From Mycobacteriales bacterium (lineage in GTDB: Bacteria > Actinomycetota > Actinomycetes > Mycobacteriales > SCTD01), in the NCBI GenBank assembly GCA_030447385.1, contig JAUJOY010000002.1:1-45482 (forward strand): a DNA stretch of 45,482 bases, in the 5' to 3' direction. This document shows, in pieces, positions 31,797 to 41,294 of the stretch. Below the pieces are notes generated by a model. It was not told the DNA's origin and did not search any database. It saw only the letters and a list, made by a program, of their open reading frames with translations. A program made the translations under genes and the position numbers. Position 1 is the first letter of the stretch; each line of letters starts with the position of its first letter.

Positions 31797-33206
31797 TCAG
31801 CTGGTGGGGTAGCGGCGCGTGGTCAGCCGCGCGAGGACGAGGGCGCCGACCGCATCGCCCTGGGCCTTGCCGGCCTCGATGCCGTGCGGGAAGTGGATGC
31901 CGCCGTAGAGCCGCGACCGCGCGGCGCTGTCGGCCGCGTGGAAGAAGTCGGCCCAGCTACGGGTCCGGCGGGTGATGCCCACGGTGGTCGCCCGCGCCGT
32001 GTCATCGACGGGGAACCGGCCGAGCAGCGAGGTCAGGACGGTCGCCGCGGCGCGTGAGGCCACCGAGTGACCGGAGGTGTGCTCGGGGAACTGAGGGGTG
32101 TTCACCCAGGTGGACCACATGGGGTCGACGTGCCTGCGGACGTAGGTCACCGGTCGCAGCAGGTTGTGCCGGTACTTCCAGGTCCAGCAGTTCAGAAATG
32201 CGTCGTGCAGGGTGACGGCGGTGAGCAGCAGGGCTTCCACCGTGGTGTCCAGGGCCAGCCCGCGCTGCTCCGCGGCCTGGATGACGATGGACATCCAGTG
32301 GCCTGCCGGAAGCCCGGAGAAGACCGGGTTGTCGGTCCAGAACCTCGCCAGGTCCCGCTGCTCATCGGTGTTCTCGTGGCTCTGCCGATAGGTCGACATC
32401 GCGTCCTGCCAGAAGGCTGAGCCAGGCTGGCTCGAGAACGGGAGCGGCAGAGCCGGCTCGACCTCGTCGGTCGTGCGGAGCACCATCGGTCGTACGAGGT
32501 GGCAGTGCGGCTCGATGGCGGTGCCGAAGTTCGGGGGTGTCGGCACCCACAGGGACGGACCAGTGGGCGGGGCGTACGGCCGGGCGAGCGCGTCGGCGTG
32601 CCCGTCGCCGCTGACCCAGCGAACGATCTCGTGTGCGACGGCCGACCCATGCGCGGTGGACGCGCTGACCCTGGAAGGTGAGATCCCGCTGATGCGGGCG
32701 TCCTCGGCATCGCGGCTCTCGGCCTCGGCCAGCACGCTGCGGCCGCGGTCGGGTATGGCGGGGAAGAGCCCGCGCAGGACGGTGCTGGCGGCGGCGCCGA
32801 CCACGCTGGGCCAGAACACCTGGCCGGGTGCAGCGGTCCGCGGCAGCCCGCCCAGCTGGGCGAGCCGCCCCTGCGTGCTGATGGACGCCGGCATCCCGCC
32901 GACGAGCGCTTCGTAGCAGGCGACCGCGACAGCCGCGTACGCACGGGCGGCGCTCGGCGGCGTCAGGCCCTGCAGGGCCACCACGTCGTACGCGGCCCGC
33001 GTCCACCGCGCCGCAGCGGTAGGACCGTGCCTGGCGACCAGCACCGGTCCGGCCGCGTGCGGCTCCGGAACGGCCGCACGGGCCGCGCCGGGCCGAACAA
33101 GCAGCGCTGCGGCTGTTCCTGCCGTGCCGACGAGCAGCGCCCGCCGGTCGAGCTGCAGCGGTGCGTGCTGCGTGCCGATCTGCTGTGAAGCCTGCTTCCA
33201 CCCCAT
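31797..33206 (-). CDS. Exported vanadium-dependent haloperoxidase-like (PAP2-type) protein
   Basis: The protein has 469 residues from ATG 33206. A Tat-like signal (DRRALLVGTAGTAAALLVRP, then GAARA) exports it. The vanadate/phosphate site is seen as K-x6-RP in WKYRHNLLRP, TSGHSVASRA and SRLYGGIHFPHGIEAG with the final His. The family includes bromo/chloroperoxidases and acid phosphatases; the halide specificity cannot be read. A perfect hairpin lies just upstream of its start. Confidence 0.87.
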   Translation of the reverse strand: MGWKQASQQIGTQHAPLQLDRRALLVGTAGTAAALLVRPGAARAAVPEPHAAGPVLVARHGPTAAARWTRAAYDVVALQGLTPPSAARAYAAVAVACYEALVGGMPASISTQGRLAQLGGLPRTAAPGQVFWPSVVGAAASTVLRGLFPAIPDRGRSVLAEAESRDAEDARISGISPSRVSASTAHGSAVAHEIVRWVSGDGHADALARPYAPPTGPSLWVPTPPNFGTAIEPHCHLVRPMVLRTTDEVEPALPLPFSSQPGSAFWQDAMSTYRQSHENTDEQRDLARFWTDNPVFSGLPAGHWMSIVIQAAEQRGLALDTTVEALLLTAVTLHDAFLNCWTWKYRHNLLRPVTYVRRHVDPMWSTWVNTPQFPEHTSGHSVASRAAATVLTSLLGRFPVDDTARATTVGITRRTRSWADFFHAADSAARSRLYGGIHFPHGIEAGKAQGDAVGALVLARLTTRRYPTS

Positions 33207-33219
33207 GACGAGCCCCCCC

Positions 33220-33239
33220 GGCTCATCCCCCGATGAGCC
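33220..33239 (-). promoter_or_regulatory. Perfect hairpin in the 5' region of the haloperoxidase gene
   Basis: GGCTCATC and GATGAGCC are exact inverse copies around CCCC, 14 bp upstream of the ATG at 33206. In mRNA it would be an 8-bp stem next to the ribosome-binding region. In DNA it would be an operator half-site pair. Confidence 0.45.
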
Positions 33240-33466
33240 ACTACCCCTCAGACGCAGCCGAGGGCTACACGGTTGCGTCACCTCAGGATGTGTCTTCGCG
33301 CCGGCTGCTCGAGGGGGCAGCCGGAGCGGAGGCGGTGGGCATCCAGGCGCCGTCCGAGTTGCGGTGCCGGCGCGGCGCGCGGTGGCCGGCGCCGACTCGG
33401 GTGTACCCAGGCCTTGCCGGTGCGTCGTTGCCCGGAAGTGTCAGACGCCGGTCCTAGGTTCCAGTC

Positions 33467-34636
33467 ATGCGGCTCCTGCACACCTCCGACTGGCACCTGG
33501 GCCGGTCGCTGCACCGCACAGACCTGCGGGATGCGCAGGCTGCCTACCTCGACCACCTCGTGGAGGTGGTCCGCGCCGAGCGGGTGGACGCGGTGCTCGT
33601 GTCCGGTGACGTCTACGACCGTGCGGTTCCACCGCTGAGCGCGGTGGAGCTGTGCGAGTCGGCGCTGGTGCGGCTGCGCGAGGCGGGCGCCCGAGTGGTG
33701 CTGATCAGCGGCAACCACGACTCCGCGACGCGGCTCGGTTTCGGCACCAGGCTGGTGGAGGCCGCCGGGATCCACCTGCGCACGCGGGTGGCGGACTGCG
33801 CGACACCGGTGGTGCTTTCGGACGACGACGGCGAGGTCGCCGTCTACGGCATCCCCTACCTCGAGCCCGAGGCGGTGCGCACCCAGCTGCCTCCCGATCC
33901 CGCCGACGCGGCGGCGGAGGTGCCGCGGGGGCATCGGGGCGTGCTGGGCCGCGGGTTGGCCTGCGTGCGTGCCGACCTCGGGACGCGGGCGACCCACAGG
34001 TCGGTGGTGCTCGCGCACGCGTGGGTGACCGGCGGCTCGGCCAGTGACAGCGAGCGCGACGTGACCGTCGGCGGTGTGGCGCAGGTGCCGGCGGCGCTGT
34101 TCGAAGGCTTCACCTACACCGCACTGGGGCACCTGCACGGGCCGCAGGCGCTCGCGCCCGGGCTTCGCTACAGCGGCTCCCCGCTCGCCTACTCCTTCTC
34201 CGAGGCCGGGCACGTGAAGGGCTCGGAGCTGGTCGAGCTGGGCGCACAAGGCCTGAGCCGGGTCGAGCACGTCCCCGCGCCGGTCCCGAGGCGGCTCTCC
34301 TGCCTGCGGGGGACGCTGCGGGAGCTGCTCGGCTCGCCGGTGTTCGAGGAGCAGCGGGGCGACTGGCTGACCGTCGTCTACACCGACGCCGCCCGCCCGG
34401 AGGACGCGATGGAGCGGCTGTCGGCGCGCTTCCCGCACATCCTCGTCCTGCGGCACGAGCCCGAGGGGGTGACGCCTGACGGGCTGTCCTACGGCGCCAG
34501 GGTGGCCCAACGCAGCGATCTCGAGGTGGGACTTGCCTTCGTCGAGCACGTTCGGCACACTCCGGCCGCCACAGGTGAGCGCCGCCTTTTGGCGCAGGCA
34601 CTGGAGGCCGGGCGGCTCGCGGCGACGGGGGCCTGA
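33467..34636 (+). CDS. sbcD: SbcD nuclease subunit
   Basis: The protein has 389 residues from ATG 33467. The calcineurin-like metallophosphoesterase motifs are complete: LHTSDWHLGR, LVSGDVYDR, LISGNHDSATR, VVLAHAWVTGG and LGHLHGPQ. With SbcC it forms the Mre11-Rad50-type nuclease that cuts DNA hairpins and ends. Its stop overlaps the sbcC start. Confidence 0.95.
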   Translation: MRLLHTSDWHLGRSLHRTDLRDAQAAYLDHLVEVVRAERVDAVLVSGDVYDRAVPPLSAVELCESALVRLREAGARVVLISGNHDSATRLGFGTRLVEAAGIHLRTRVADCATPVVLSDDDGEVAVYGIPYLEPEAVRTQLPPDPADAAAEVPRGHRGVLGRGLACVRADLGTRATHRSVVLAHAWVTGGSASDSERDVTVGGVAQVPAALFEGFTYTALGHLHGPQALAPGLRYSGSPLAYSFSEAGHVKGSELVELGAQGLSRVEHVPAPVPRRLSCLRGTLRELLGSPVFEEQRGDWLTVVYTDAARPEDAMERLSARFPHILVLRHEPEGVTPDGLSYGARVAQRSDLEVGLAFVEHVRHTPAATGERRLLAQALEAGRLAATGA

Positions 34637-37590
34637 TGAGGCCTCACCACCTGCGCTGCACCGCGTTCGGACCCTTCGCGGCCACGGTCGACGTCGACCT
34701 GGACCTGCTGTCCGCGAGCGGTCTGTTCCTCCTGCACGGTGAGACCGGCGCCGGCAAGACGACCCTGCTCGACGCCCTCGGCTTCGCCCTCTACGGCACC
34801 GTCCCGGGGGAGCGGGCCAAGGCCGGGCGGCTGCGCTCGGACCACGCCGACCAGGGAGTGCGCACGCAGGTGCAGCTGGAGGTCACCCTCTCGGGCCGGC
34901 GCCTGCGCATCACGCGCAGTCCGCAGCAGCAGCGGGCCAAGCTGCGCGGCAGCGGCACGGTGGTCGAGCAGGCGCGGGTGCTGCTCGAGGAGCAGGTGTG
35001 CGGTGCGTGGCGGCCGCTCTCCACCCGGGTCGGGGAGGCCGACGCCGAGATCCACGAGCTGGTGGGGATGTCCGCCGAGCAGTTCTTCCAGGTCGTGCTC
35101 CTGCCGCAGGGCGAGTTCGCCCGGTTCCTGCGGGCCGGGTCCAAGGCTCGCGGCGAGCTGCTCGAGAAGCTGTTCGGCACCGACCGCTTCCGCGCGGTCG
35201 AGGAGTGGCTGGCACATCGGCGGCTCAGCGCGTTCCGCGACGTTGAGGCGGCGCAGGCGAGGGTGGCTCTGTCCGCGGCGCTCGTCGCCCAGGCGGCGGG
35301 GGCCGCGGCGGACGACGCAGCTGGTTCCGAATGGGCCGACGAGCTGCTCGCGCAGGCGCGCCGCCACCTGTCCCACGCGCAGGCTGCCGCGGTGAGCCGC
35401 GCCGCGGTCCGTGACGATGCCCGACGTCGGGCCGACGCTGCTGCGACACTCGACGCCGCGCAGACCCGCAGGCGGTCCCTGCTGGCCGAGGCGGCCGAGC
35501 TCGCCGTCCAGGAGCCGGCCATCGTCGCTCTGTCGGCGGAGTGCTCGGCTGCTGCGCGCGCCGCGTCGGTTGCCGGCAGCCTCGAGCAGGCCGCGCGGCG
35601 CCGCGCCGAGGTCGAGCGGGCCCGGCAGGGTGTGACTGCGGCGCGCGACCTCCTGCCCGGGATCGGGCTGAGCCAGGATTTGGCGGCCCCCGCGCTGCGG
35701 CTGGCGGCGGAGCAGGCCCATGCTCGGTGCGGTCACCTGGAGGCGCTCCGCACGCTGGCCACAGCGATGGCCGAGGACGAGACGTCGGCGGCCGAAGCCC
35801 TTGCCGAGCGGGCTGCTCACGCCGAGCGGGCGGAGCAGGTGGGCGGACAGCTGGCTTCGCTCCCCGCGCGGCTGCGGCAGCTGTCCGAGCGCGTTCTGTG
35901 TGCGCGCGCCGCGGCTGTGCGGCTGCCCGCCGCCCGCGCCCAACAGGTTGCACTGCGTGAGGCGGTCGCTGACGAGATCGCTGCCGGCACTCTCGACGCC
36001 GACCTGGGGCAGCTGGGCGAAGAGCTCCTGCTGGCTCGGGAGTCGGCAGTCGGCCTTCGGGACAAGGCTGCGGAGGTGCGTGAGGCGCGCCTCGATGACG
36101 TCCGCTTCGAGCTCGCCTCGATGCTCGTCGAGGGCGACCCCTGCGCCGTGTGCGGGTCGACGTCCCACCCCGACCCGAGCCAGGTGCGGGGCGAGCGCGT
36201 CACGAGGGACGACGAGGACGCGGCCCGGTTCTCCTACGAGGCGGCTCAGCGTCAGGTGGAGGAGCTGGGCGTGCGCATGGCCGCGGCCCAGGTCGAGCGT
36301 GACGGGCGACGTGCCCGCCTCGCGCGGTGGTCGGGGCTCGACCTCGCGCAGGCACTCGCCGCGGCCGAGGTCGAGGTGCGTGCGCTCGAGCCGCTCGTTG
36401 CAGGGCTGGAGGCGGAGGAGGCGGCTGTGCGCGCGCTGGACGAGGAGCAGTCGACGCTCGAGCAGCAGCGCTCGGCGTTGGAGGTGGCGATCGAGGCCTC
36501 GACCCGCCGGGCGCTGGAGGCCGGTGCGCGCGCAGCACGCGCGCGCGCGGATCTGGCCCGCGAGCTGCGCGGAGCGGTCGATCTCGATGCAGCCCTGAGC
36601 GCGTCCACCGCCCTCCACCAGGCTGCCGAGCAGGCCGTGGCCGCGCAGGCCGACCTGGAGCGGGCCGAGCAGGAGCAGGCCGCAGCGACGCGCGACGCGC
36701 ACCGTGCTGCGGTCGGCGCGGGCTTCGTCGACGTCGGGCAGGCCGCCTCCGCGTGCCGGCCGGGCGGCTGGCGCGCCGCCGCCGAGCAGACTCTGCGCGC
36801 CCACGGCGACCGCCTCGCCGCCAGCGCCGCGGCTCTGGCCGACGCCGACCTGCAGGTCGCGCTGGCGCCGCCTGCCCCGGTCGCCGCGGCGGCAGCGCAG
36901 CTCCGGGAGGCCGACCACGCTCTCGAGGAGGCCACCGCTCTGGCCGCGACGGCACGGTCGCGGGCAGAGGCACTGGAGGACCTCGTCCCCCGGCTTCGCG
37001 CGGCGCGAGCCGAGCTGGAGCCGGCAGTGGCGCGCGCGCAGGAGGTCAGGGAGCTGGCCGACCTGTGCAACGGCGCCGGGACCAACCAGCTGAGGATGAC
37101 GCTGTCCTCCTTCGTGCTCGCCGCCCGACTGGAGGAGGTCGCTGCGGCCGCCAGCGTGCGCCTGCTCCGGATGACGCAGGGGCGCTACACCCTCGTGCAC
37201 AGCGCAGGCACCGCTCGCGGCGGTGCTCGCTCGGGGCTCGGGCTGCTCGCCCGGGACAGCTGGACCGGGCAGGACCGGGAGACGAGCACCCTGTCCGGCG
37301 GCGAGACCTTCCTCGCCAGCCTGGCCCTCGCGCTGGCGCTGACCGACGTGGTGACCGCCGAGGCGGGCGGGGCCAGGATGGATGCCCTGTTCGTCGACGA
37401 GGGGTTCGGCACCCTCGACGAGGACACCCTCGACGAGGTGATGGACGTGCTCGACGGACTGCGGGAGGGAGGTCGGCTGGTCGGTCTCGTCAGCCACGTG
37501 GCGGAGCTGCGCGCGCGGGTGCCGGCTCAGGTGCACGTACGCAAGGGGCGTACGGGCAGTGATGTGGTTCTCGTCGGCTGCGGACCCTGA
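34636..37590 (+). CDS. sbcC: SbcC ATPase subunit
   Basis: The protein has 984 residues from ATG 34636. Walker A (HGETGAGKTTLLDALGFALY) near residue 36 and Walker B (MDALFVDEGFGTLDED) near 915 flank a long Ala/Glu/Arg-rich coiled coil. The zinc hook CAVCGSTSHP is near residue 505, and the ABC signature LSGGETFLASLALALAL near 885. The length is normal for the family. Confidence 0.95.
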   Translation: MRPHHLRCTAFGPFAATVDVDLDLLSASGLFLLHGETGAGKTTLLDALGFALYGTVPGERAKAGRLRSDHADQGVRTQVQLEVTLSGRRLRITRSPQQQRAKLRGSGTVVEQARVLLEEQVCGAWRPLSTRVGEADAEIHELVGMSAEQFFQVVLLPQGEFARFLRAGSKARGELLEKLFGTDRFRAVEEWLAHRRLSAFRDVEAAQARVALSAALVAQAAGAAADDAAGSEWADELLAQARRHLSHAQAAAVSRAAVRDDARRRADAAATLDAAQTRRRSLLAEAAELAVQEPAIVALSAECSAAARAASVAGSLEQAARRRAEVERARQGVTAARDLLPGIGLSQDLAAPALRLAAEQAHARCGHLEALRTLATAMAEDETSAAEALAERAAHAERAEQVGGQLASLPARLRQLSERVLCARAAAVRLPAARAQQVALREAVADEIAAGTLDADLGQLGEELLLARESAVGLRDKAAEVREARLDDVRFELASMLVEGDPCAVCGSTSHPDPSQVRGERVTRDDEDAARFSYEAAQRQVEELGVRMAAAQVERDGRRARLARWSGLDLAQALAAAEVEVRALEPLVAGLEAEEAAVRALDEEQSTLEQQRSALEVAIEASTRRALEAGARAARARADLARELRGAVDLDAALSASTALHQAAEQAVAAQADLERAEQEQAAATRDAHRAAVGAGFVDVGQAASACRPGGWRAAAEQTLRAHGDRLAASAAALADADLQVALAPPAPVAAAAAQLREADHALEEATALAATARSRAEALEDLVPRLRAARAELEPAVARAQEVRELADLCNGAGTNQLRMTLSSFVLAARLEEVAAAASVRLLRMTQGRYTLVHSAGTARGGARSGLGLLARDSWTGQDRETSTLSGGETFLASLALALALTDVVTAEAGGARMDALFVDEGFGTLDEDTLDEVMDVLDGLREGGRLVGLVSHVAELRARVPAQVHVRKGRTGSDVVLVGCGP

Positions 37591-37641
37591 CCCGGTACGC
37601 CCGCGCTCGCGCGGCTCGCGAGCCCGGCCAGGTCCGGCCGG

Positions 37642-38439
37642 TCAGGAGACGTCCCACCACAGGCTCACCCGCTCGGACGGGAACGGCAGGCCGGGCAGGA
37701 GGGCGGCCAGCTCGGGTTCGCGCTCGGGCGGCAGGCACAGCTGCCGGCACCAGAAGGCCGCCTCCACACCGGCGGCGCGCGTGTCGTCGCGCGGGGTGGC
37801 GGTGCACGCCTCCGCTCGCACCGGGAATCCGGCATCCCGCAGCGCCTCGAGTGCGAGCGCCGCCGTGGGTCCGCTGGGCCGATCGAGGTCCCAGAAGTGA
37901 CGCCACAGCGGCGCGCGTGTCACCTGTGGATGGCGCTGGGTGATCTCCAGGACCACCCGGCGCTCCGCGTGCTCGTGCAGCGCCCTCGCGAACGCGACAA
38001 GGTCCGGGGCGTTGTAGAGCACGTGGTGACAGACCACGACGTCGGCCTTCGGCGCCTGCTCCGCGACGTCGGGCCAGCCGCCGAGCAGCGTGCGGGCCGG
38101 GATGCCCCGCTCGGCGGCGGTCTGCTCGAACAGCCGGAGCATGTCCGGCTGGCGGTCGACCCCGACCACAGCCGTCGCCGGCGGCGTCACCGCGAAGGCC
38201 GCAGCGCCCCCGCCGCAGCCGACATCCAGCACCGTGCCACCTGCGCCGAGCGGCTCCGCGGCCCGCTGGCTCGCCAGCGACAGGGGGCTGCCCTGCGGCG
38301 GGGCGGCGAACATCTCCGGGGAGAACACGTGCGGCCGACGCGGTGCCCCCTCGAGGATCTGCGTCGGCACGGTCCAGGCCGCCAGCTCCTCGGCCCACCG
38401 CCGAGCCGCAGCCCTCCCGGAGTCCGAGGATGTCGCCAT
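37642..38439 (-). CDS. SAM-dependent methyltransferase
   Basis: The protein has 265 residues from ATG 38439. Motif I is TVLDVGCGGGAAAF, followed by VVGVDRQPDML and DVVVCHHVLYNAPDL. The C-terminal region (FWCRQLCLPPERE) is variable. The substrate is unknown. It is convergent with sbcC. Confidence 0.88.
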   Translation of the reverse strand: MATSSDSGRAAARRWAEELAAWTVPTQILEGAPRRPHVFSPEMFAAPPQGSPLSLASQRAAEPLGAGGTVLDVGCGGGAAAFAVTPPATAVVGVDRQPDMLRLFEQTAAERGIPARTLLGGWPDVAEQAPKADVVVCHHVLYNAPDLVAFARALHEHAERRVVLEITQRHPQVTRAPLWRHFWDLDRPSGPTAALALEALRDAGFPVRAEACTATPRDDTRAAGVEAAFWCRQLCLPPEREPELAALLPGLPFPSERVSLWWDVS

Positions 38440-38547
38440 CCAGCCGAGGCTAGACCCCCTCCGGAGCACGGCTTTCGGTCGGATGTCGCTGTGCGCTGGC
38501 GCCCGCCAGCCGTCCGCCGGCCGCTCGTCAGCGGTGCCCGCTGCGAC

Positions 38548-41064
38548 TCAGCGGTGCGGGCGACCCACCGCCGCCGGCCGCGGACCGATCACCGGGGCTC
38601 CCGATCCGTCGCGCCGGCCATGGGTGGCGGGCAGATCCACCGGATCCCCGCTCGTGGTGGCTGCCCAGGCGGGGGCCCTTCCGGCCCAGCCCAGCACCAG
38701 CAGCGCCTCCCCCGACAGCAGCCGATGGCAGCGGACCCCGCCGGTGGCCCGTCCCTTGCGGGGGTACTCCGACAGCGGCGTGACCTTCACCGACGACGCC
38801 GTGCCCGGCCCCCTGGTCCGTCCCTCGGGAGGCAGACCGCCGGCGGTCACGACAACCGGCTCGTCCACGACGTCCAGCACGCCTTCAGGCGCCCTCAGGT
38901 CCACCACGCTGAAGCCCACGACGACCGCTCCTGGCATCAGCCTCATGCCCGCCATCCCCGCGGCGGCCCGGCCCTGCGGTCGTACGGCTGAAGCCGGGAA
39001 GCGAAGGAGGTCACCGGTCGAGGCGAACAGCACGAGCTCGTCCTCGCCGTCCACCAGCTCGGCCGCGCCGACGACCTCGTCACCCGCCCGCAGCGCGAGG
39101 ACCTCCACCGCATCGCCCTTCGCCGGCCACTCCGGGGCCACCCGCTTGATGACCCCCGACGCGGTGGCGAGCACCAGGCCGGGACCGCCGTCGCGCAGGG
39201 AGGTCAGGCCCAGCACCCGCTCGCCACGCTCGAGCGCCGCGAACTCCGTGGCGGGTGCGCCACCGCGCAGCGACAGCGCCCCTGTCGTCACAGCGGGCAC
39301 CGTGGGCAGGTCGAGCACCCCGACCCGCAGCACCCTCCCGGCCGACGTCAGCAGGCCGATCCGCCCGCGGGTGGTCGTCCGGACACCGGCGACGACGGCG
39401 TCGTGGCGGCTCCGCCCGGTGCGCCTGCGTCCGGCGCCGTCCGCCGGGTCGGCGTGCAGCGGCGTACGCGCCAGCAAACCCGACGAGGACAGGACGACGT
39501 CACACGGCTCGTCCACGACCTCGAGTGAGGCGGCCCGCGAGGTGACGAGGGCCCTGAGGTCGCCGCCGACGAGGACGGTCCGCCGCGGCGTGCCGTGCTC
39601 GGCCGCGACCTCCGCCAGCTCCTCCCCGATCACTGCGCGCAGCAGCCCCTCGTCGGTGAGCAGCGAGGTCAGGTAGGTGATCGTCTCCCGCAGCTCGGCG
39701 AGCTCGGTCTCGAGCTTGGCGACCTCCAGCGCCACCAGCCGGCGCAGCTGCATGTCGAGCACGTGACCCGCCTGCAGGTCGCTCAGCCCGAGCAGCGCGA
39801 TCAACGAGGCTCGGGCCTCGCCGATGTCGCGTGAGCCGCGGATGATGCGTACGACGTCGTCGATGTTCGCGAGCGCGAGCAGCAGGCCCTCGACCAGGTG
39901 AGCACGCTCCTCGGCCTTGCGCAGCCGGAAGCGGGACCGCCGGGTGACGACGTCGACGCGATGCGCGAGGAACACCTCGAGCAGGGACACCAGGCCGAGC
40001 GTGCGTGGCTGGCCGTCGACCAGCGCCACGTTGTTGATGCCGAAGCTCTCCTCGAGCGGGGTCAGCCGGAACAACTCCGCCAGCACCGCCTGACCCGAGA
40101 ATCCCGCCTTGAGCTCGAACACCAGGTGGGTGCCCAGCTGGCGGTCCGTCAGGTCCTTGACGTCGGCGATCCCCTGGAGCTTCTTGCTCGTGACGAGCTC
40201 CTTGACCTTGGCGATGACGCGCTCGGCCCCCACGCCGAAGGGCAGCTCGGTGATCGTGATGGAGCTCTTGCCACGCGGTAGTGGCCCGATCTCGGCAGTC
40301 GCCCGGATGCGTACGACGCCCCGGCCGGTCTCGTAGGCGGCGCGGACCTCGGTCATGCCGAGCAGCTGCCCGCCCGTCGGCAGGTCCGGGCCGGGGACGA
40401 AGCGCATCAGCTCGTCCAGGTCGGCCGACGGATGCGCGAGCAGGTGCCGCGCCGCGTCGACGACCTCGACGAGGTTGTGCGGGATCATGTTGGTGGCCAT
40501 GCCGACGGCGATCCCGGACGCGCCGTTGACCAGCAGGTTGGGCATCGCCGCAGGCAGCACGGACGGCTGCTGCAGCGACCCGTCGTAGTTGGGCTCGAGG
40601 TCGACGGTCTCCTCGTCGAGCCCGTCGGTCAGCAGCAGCGCTGCCGGCGTCAACCGGCACTCGGTGTACCTGCTCGCTGCCGCGGAGTCGTCGGGCGAAC
40701 CCCAGTTTCCGTGCCCGTCGATCAGCGGCACCCGCATCGCGAACGGCTGCGCGAGGCGCACCATCGCGTCGTAGATCGCCCCGTCGCCGTGCGGGTGGTA
40801 CTTGCCCATGACGTCCCCGACGACGCGGGCGCTCTTGACGTAGGGCCGGTCGGGGCGCAGGCCGGAGTCGGCCATCGAGTAGAGGATCCGCCGGTGCACC
40901 GGCTTCAGGCCGTCCCGCGCGTCGGGCAGCGCCCGGGAGTAGATGACCGAGTAGGAGTAGTCGAGGTAGCTCGACTCGATCTCCTGCACGACGTCGGTGT
41001 CGAGGATCGTGCCCTCGCCCACGAAGGGCGGGATCGTGCTGCTGCTGCTCCGCTTGCGGGCCAT
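38548..41064 (-). CDS. parC: DNA topoisomerase IV subunit A
   Basis: The protein has 838 residues. The breakage-reunion domain has the catalytic Tyr133 in AAASRYTE, the [11 protein letters not shown] winged-helix region and GKYHPHGD. The C-terminal beta-propeller blades (about 500-815) are rich in Ala and Gly. With ParE it decatenates chromosomes. It is called ParC rather than GyrA because the pair stands apart from a gyrA-type neighbourhood and next to DUF3145 in actinobacterial order; this is partly inference. Confidence 0.9.
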   Translation of the reverse strand: MARKRSSSSTIPPFVGEGTILDTDVVQEIESSYLDYSYSVIYSRALPDARDGLKPVHRRILYSMADSGLRPDRPYVKSARVVGDVMGKYHPHGDGAIYDAMVRLAQPFAMRVPLIDGHGNWGSPDDSAAASRYTECRLTPAALLLTDGLDEETVDLEPNYDGSLQQPSVLPAAMPNLLVNGASGIAVGMATNMIPHNLVEVVDAARHLLAHPSADLDELMRFVPGPDLPTGGQLLGMTEVRAAYETGRGVVRIRATAEIGPLPRGKSSITITELPFGVGAERVIAKVKELVTSKKLQGIADVKDLTDRQLGTHLVFELKAGFSGQAVLAELFRLTPLEESFGINNVALVDGQPRTLGLVSLLEVFLAHRVDVVTRRSRFRLRKAEERAHLVEGLLLALANIDDVVRIIRGSRDIGEARASLIALLGLSDLQAGHVLDMQLRRLVALEVAKLETELAELRETITYLTSLLTDEGLLRAVIGEELAEVAAEHGTPRRTVLVGGDLRALVTSRAASLEVVDEPCDVVLSSSGLLARTPLHADPADGAGRRRTGRSRHDAVVAGVRTTTRGRIGLLTSAGRVLRVGVLDLPTVPAVTTGALSLRGGAPATEFAALERGERVLGLTSLRDGGPGLVLATASGVIKRVAPEWPAKGDAVEVLALRAGDEVVGAAELVDGEDELVLFASTGDLLRFPASAVRPQGRAAAGMAGMRLMPGAVVVGFSVVDLRAPEGVLDVVDEPVVVTAGGLPPEGRTRGPGTASSVKVTPLSEYPRKGRATGGVRCHRLLSGEALLVLGWAGRAPAWAATTSGDPVDLPATHGRRDGSGAPVIGPRPAAVGRPHR

Positions 41065-41108
41065 CAGAGGAGGCCCATCAGGGCAGGCCCATCACAGCAG
41101 GGCCATCC

Positions 41109-41270
41109 GCTGCAGGCGGGCGCCGTGCTCGGTGCCACCAGTGCCCGGGCTCAGCCTGCGGCTGGCACCCAGAACAGCTCGGCGAGGCCGCTGCAGGCGG
41201 GCGCCGTTCTCGGTGCCACCAGTGCCCGGGCTCAGCGTGCGGCTGGCACCCAGAACAGCTCGGCGAAGCC
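41109..41270. repeat. Tandem duplication of an 81-bp unit between parE and parC
   Basis: Units 41109-41189 and 41190-41270 are nearly identical, with a few substitutions (for example GTG/GTT and CCT/CGT). Each holds an inverted pair GGTGCCA...TGGCACC. The unit lies in the 230-bp gap between the parE stop and the parC start and has no ORF of its own on the parE-parC strand. The period of 81 is a multiple of three. Confidence 0.85.
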
Positions 41271-41294
41271 GGGAGCGGCGGGTCGAGGCAGGGC

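Noticed and set aside
34489-37536. Reverse-strand open frame of over 1000 codons opposite sbcC
   Set aside because: It is the antisense shadow of sbcC, with His/Leu/Gly-rich composition and no motifs.
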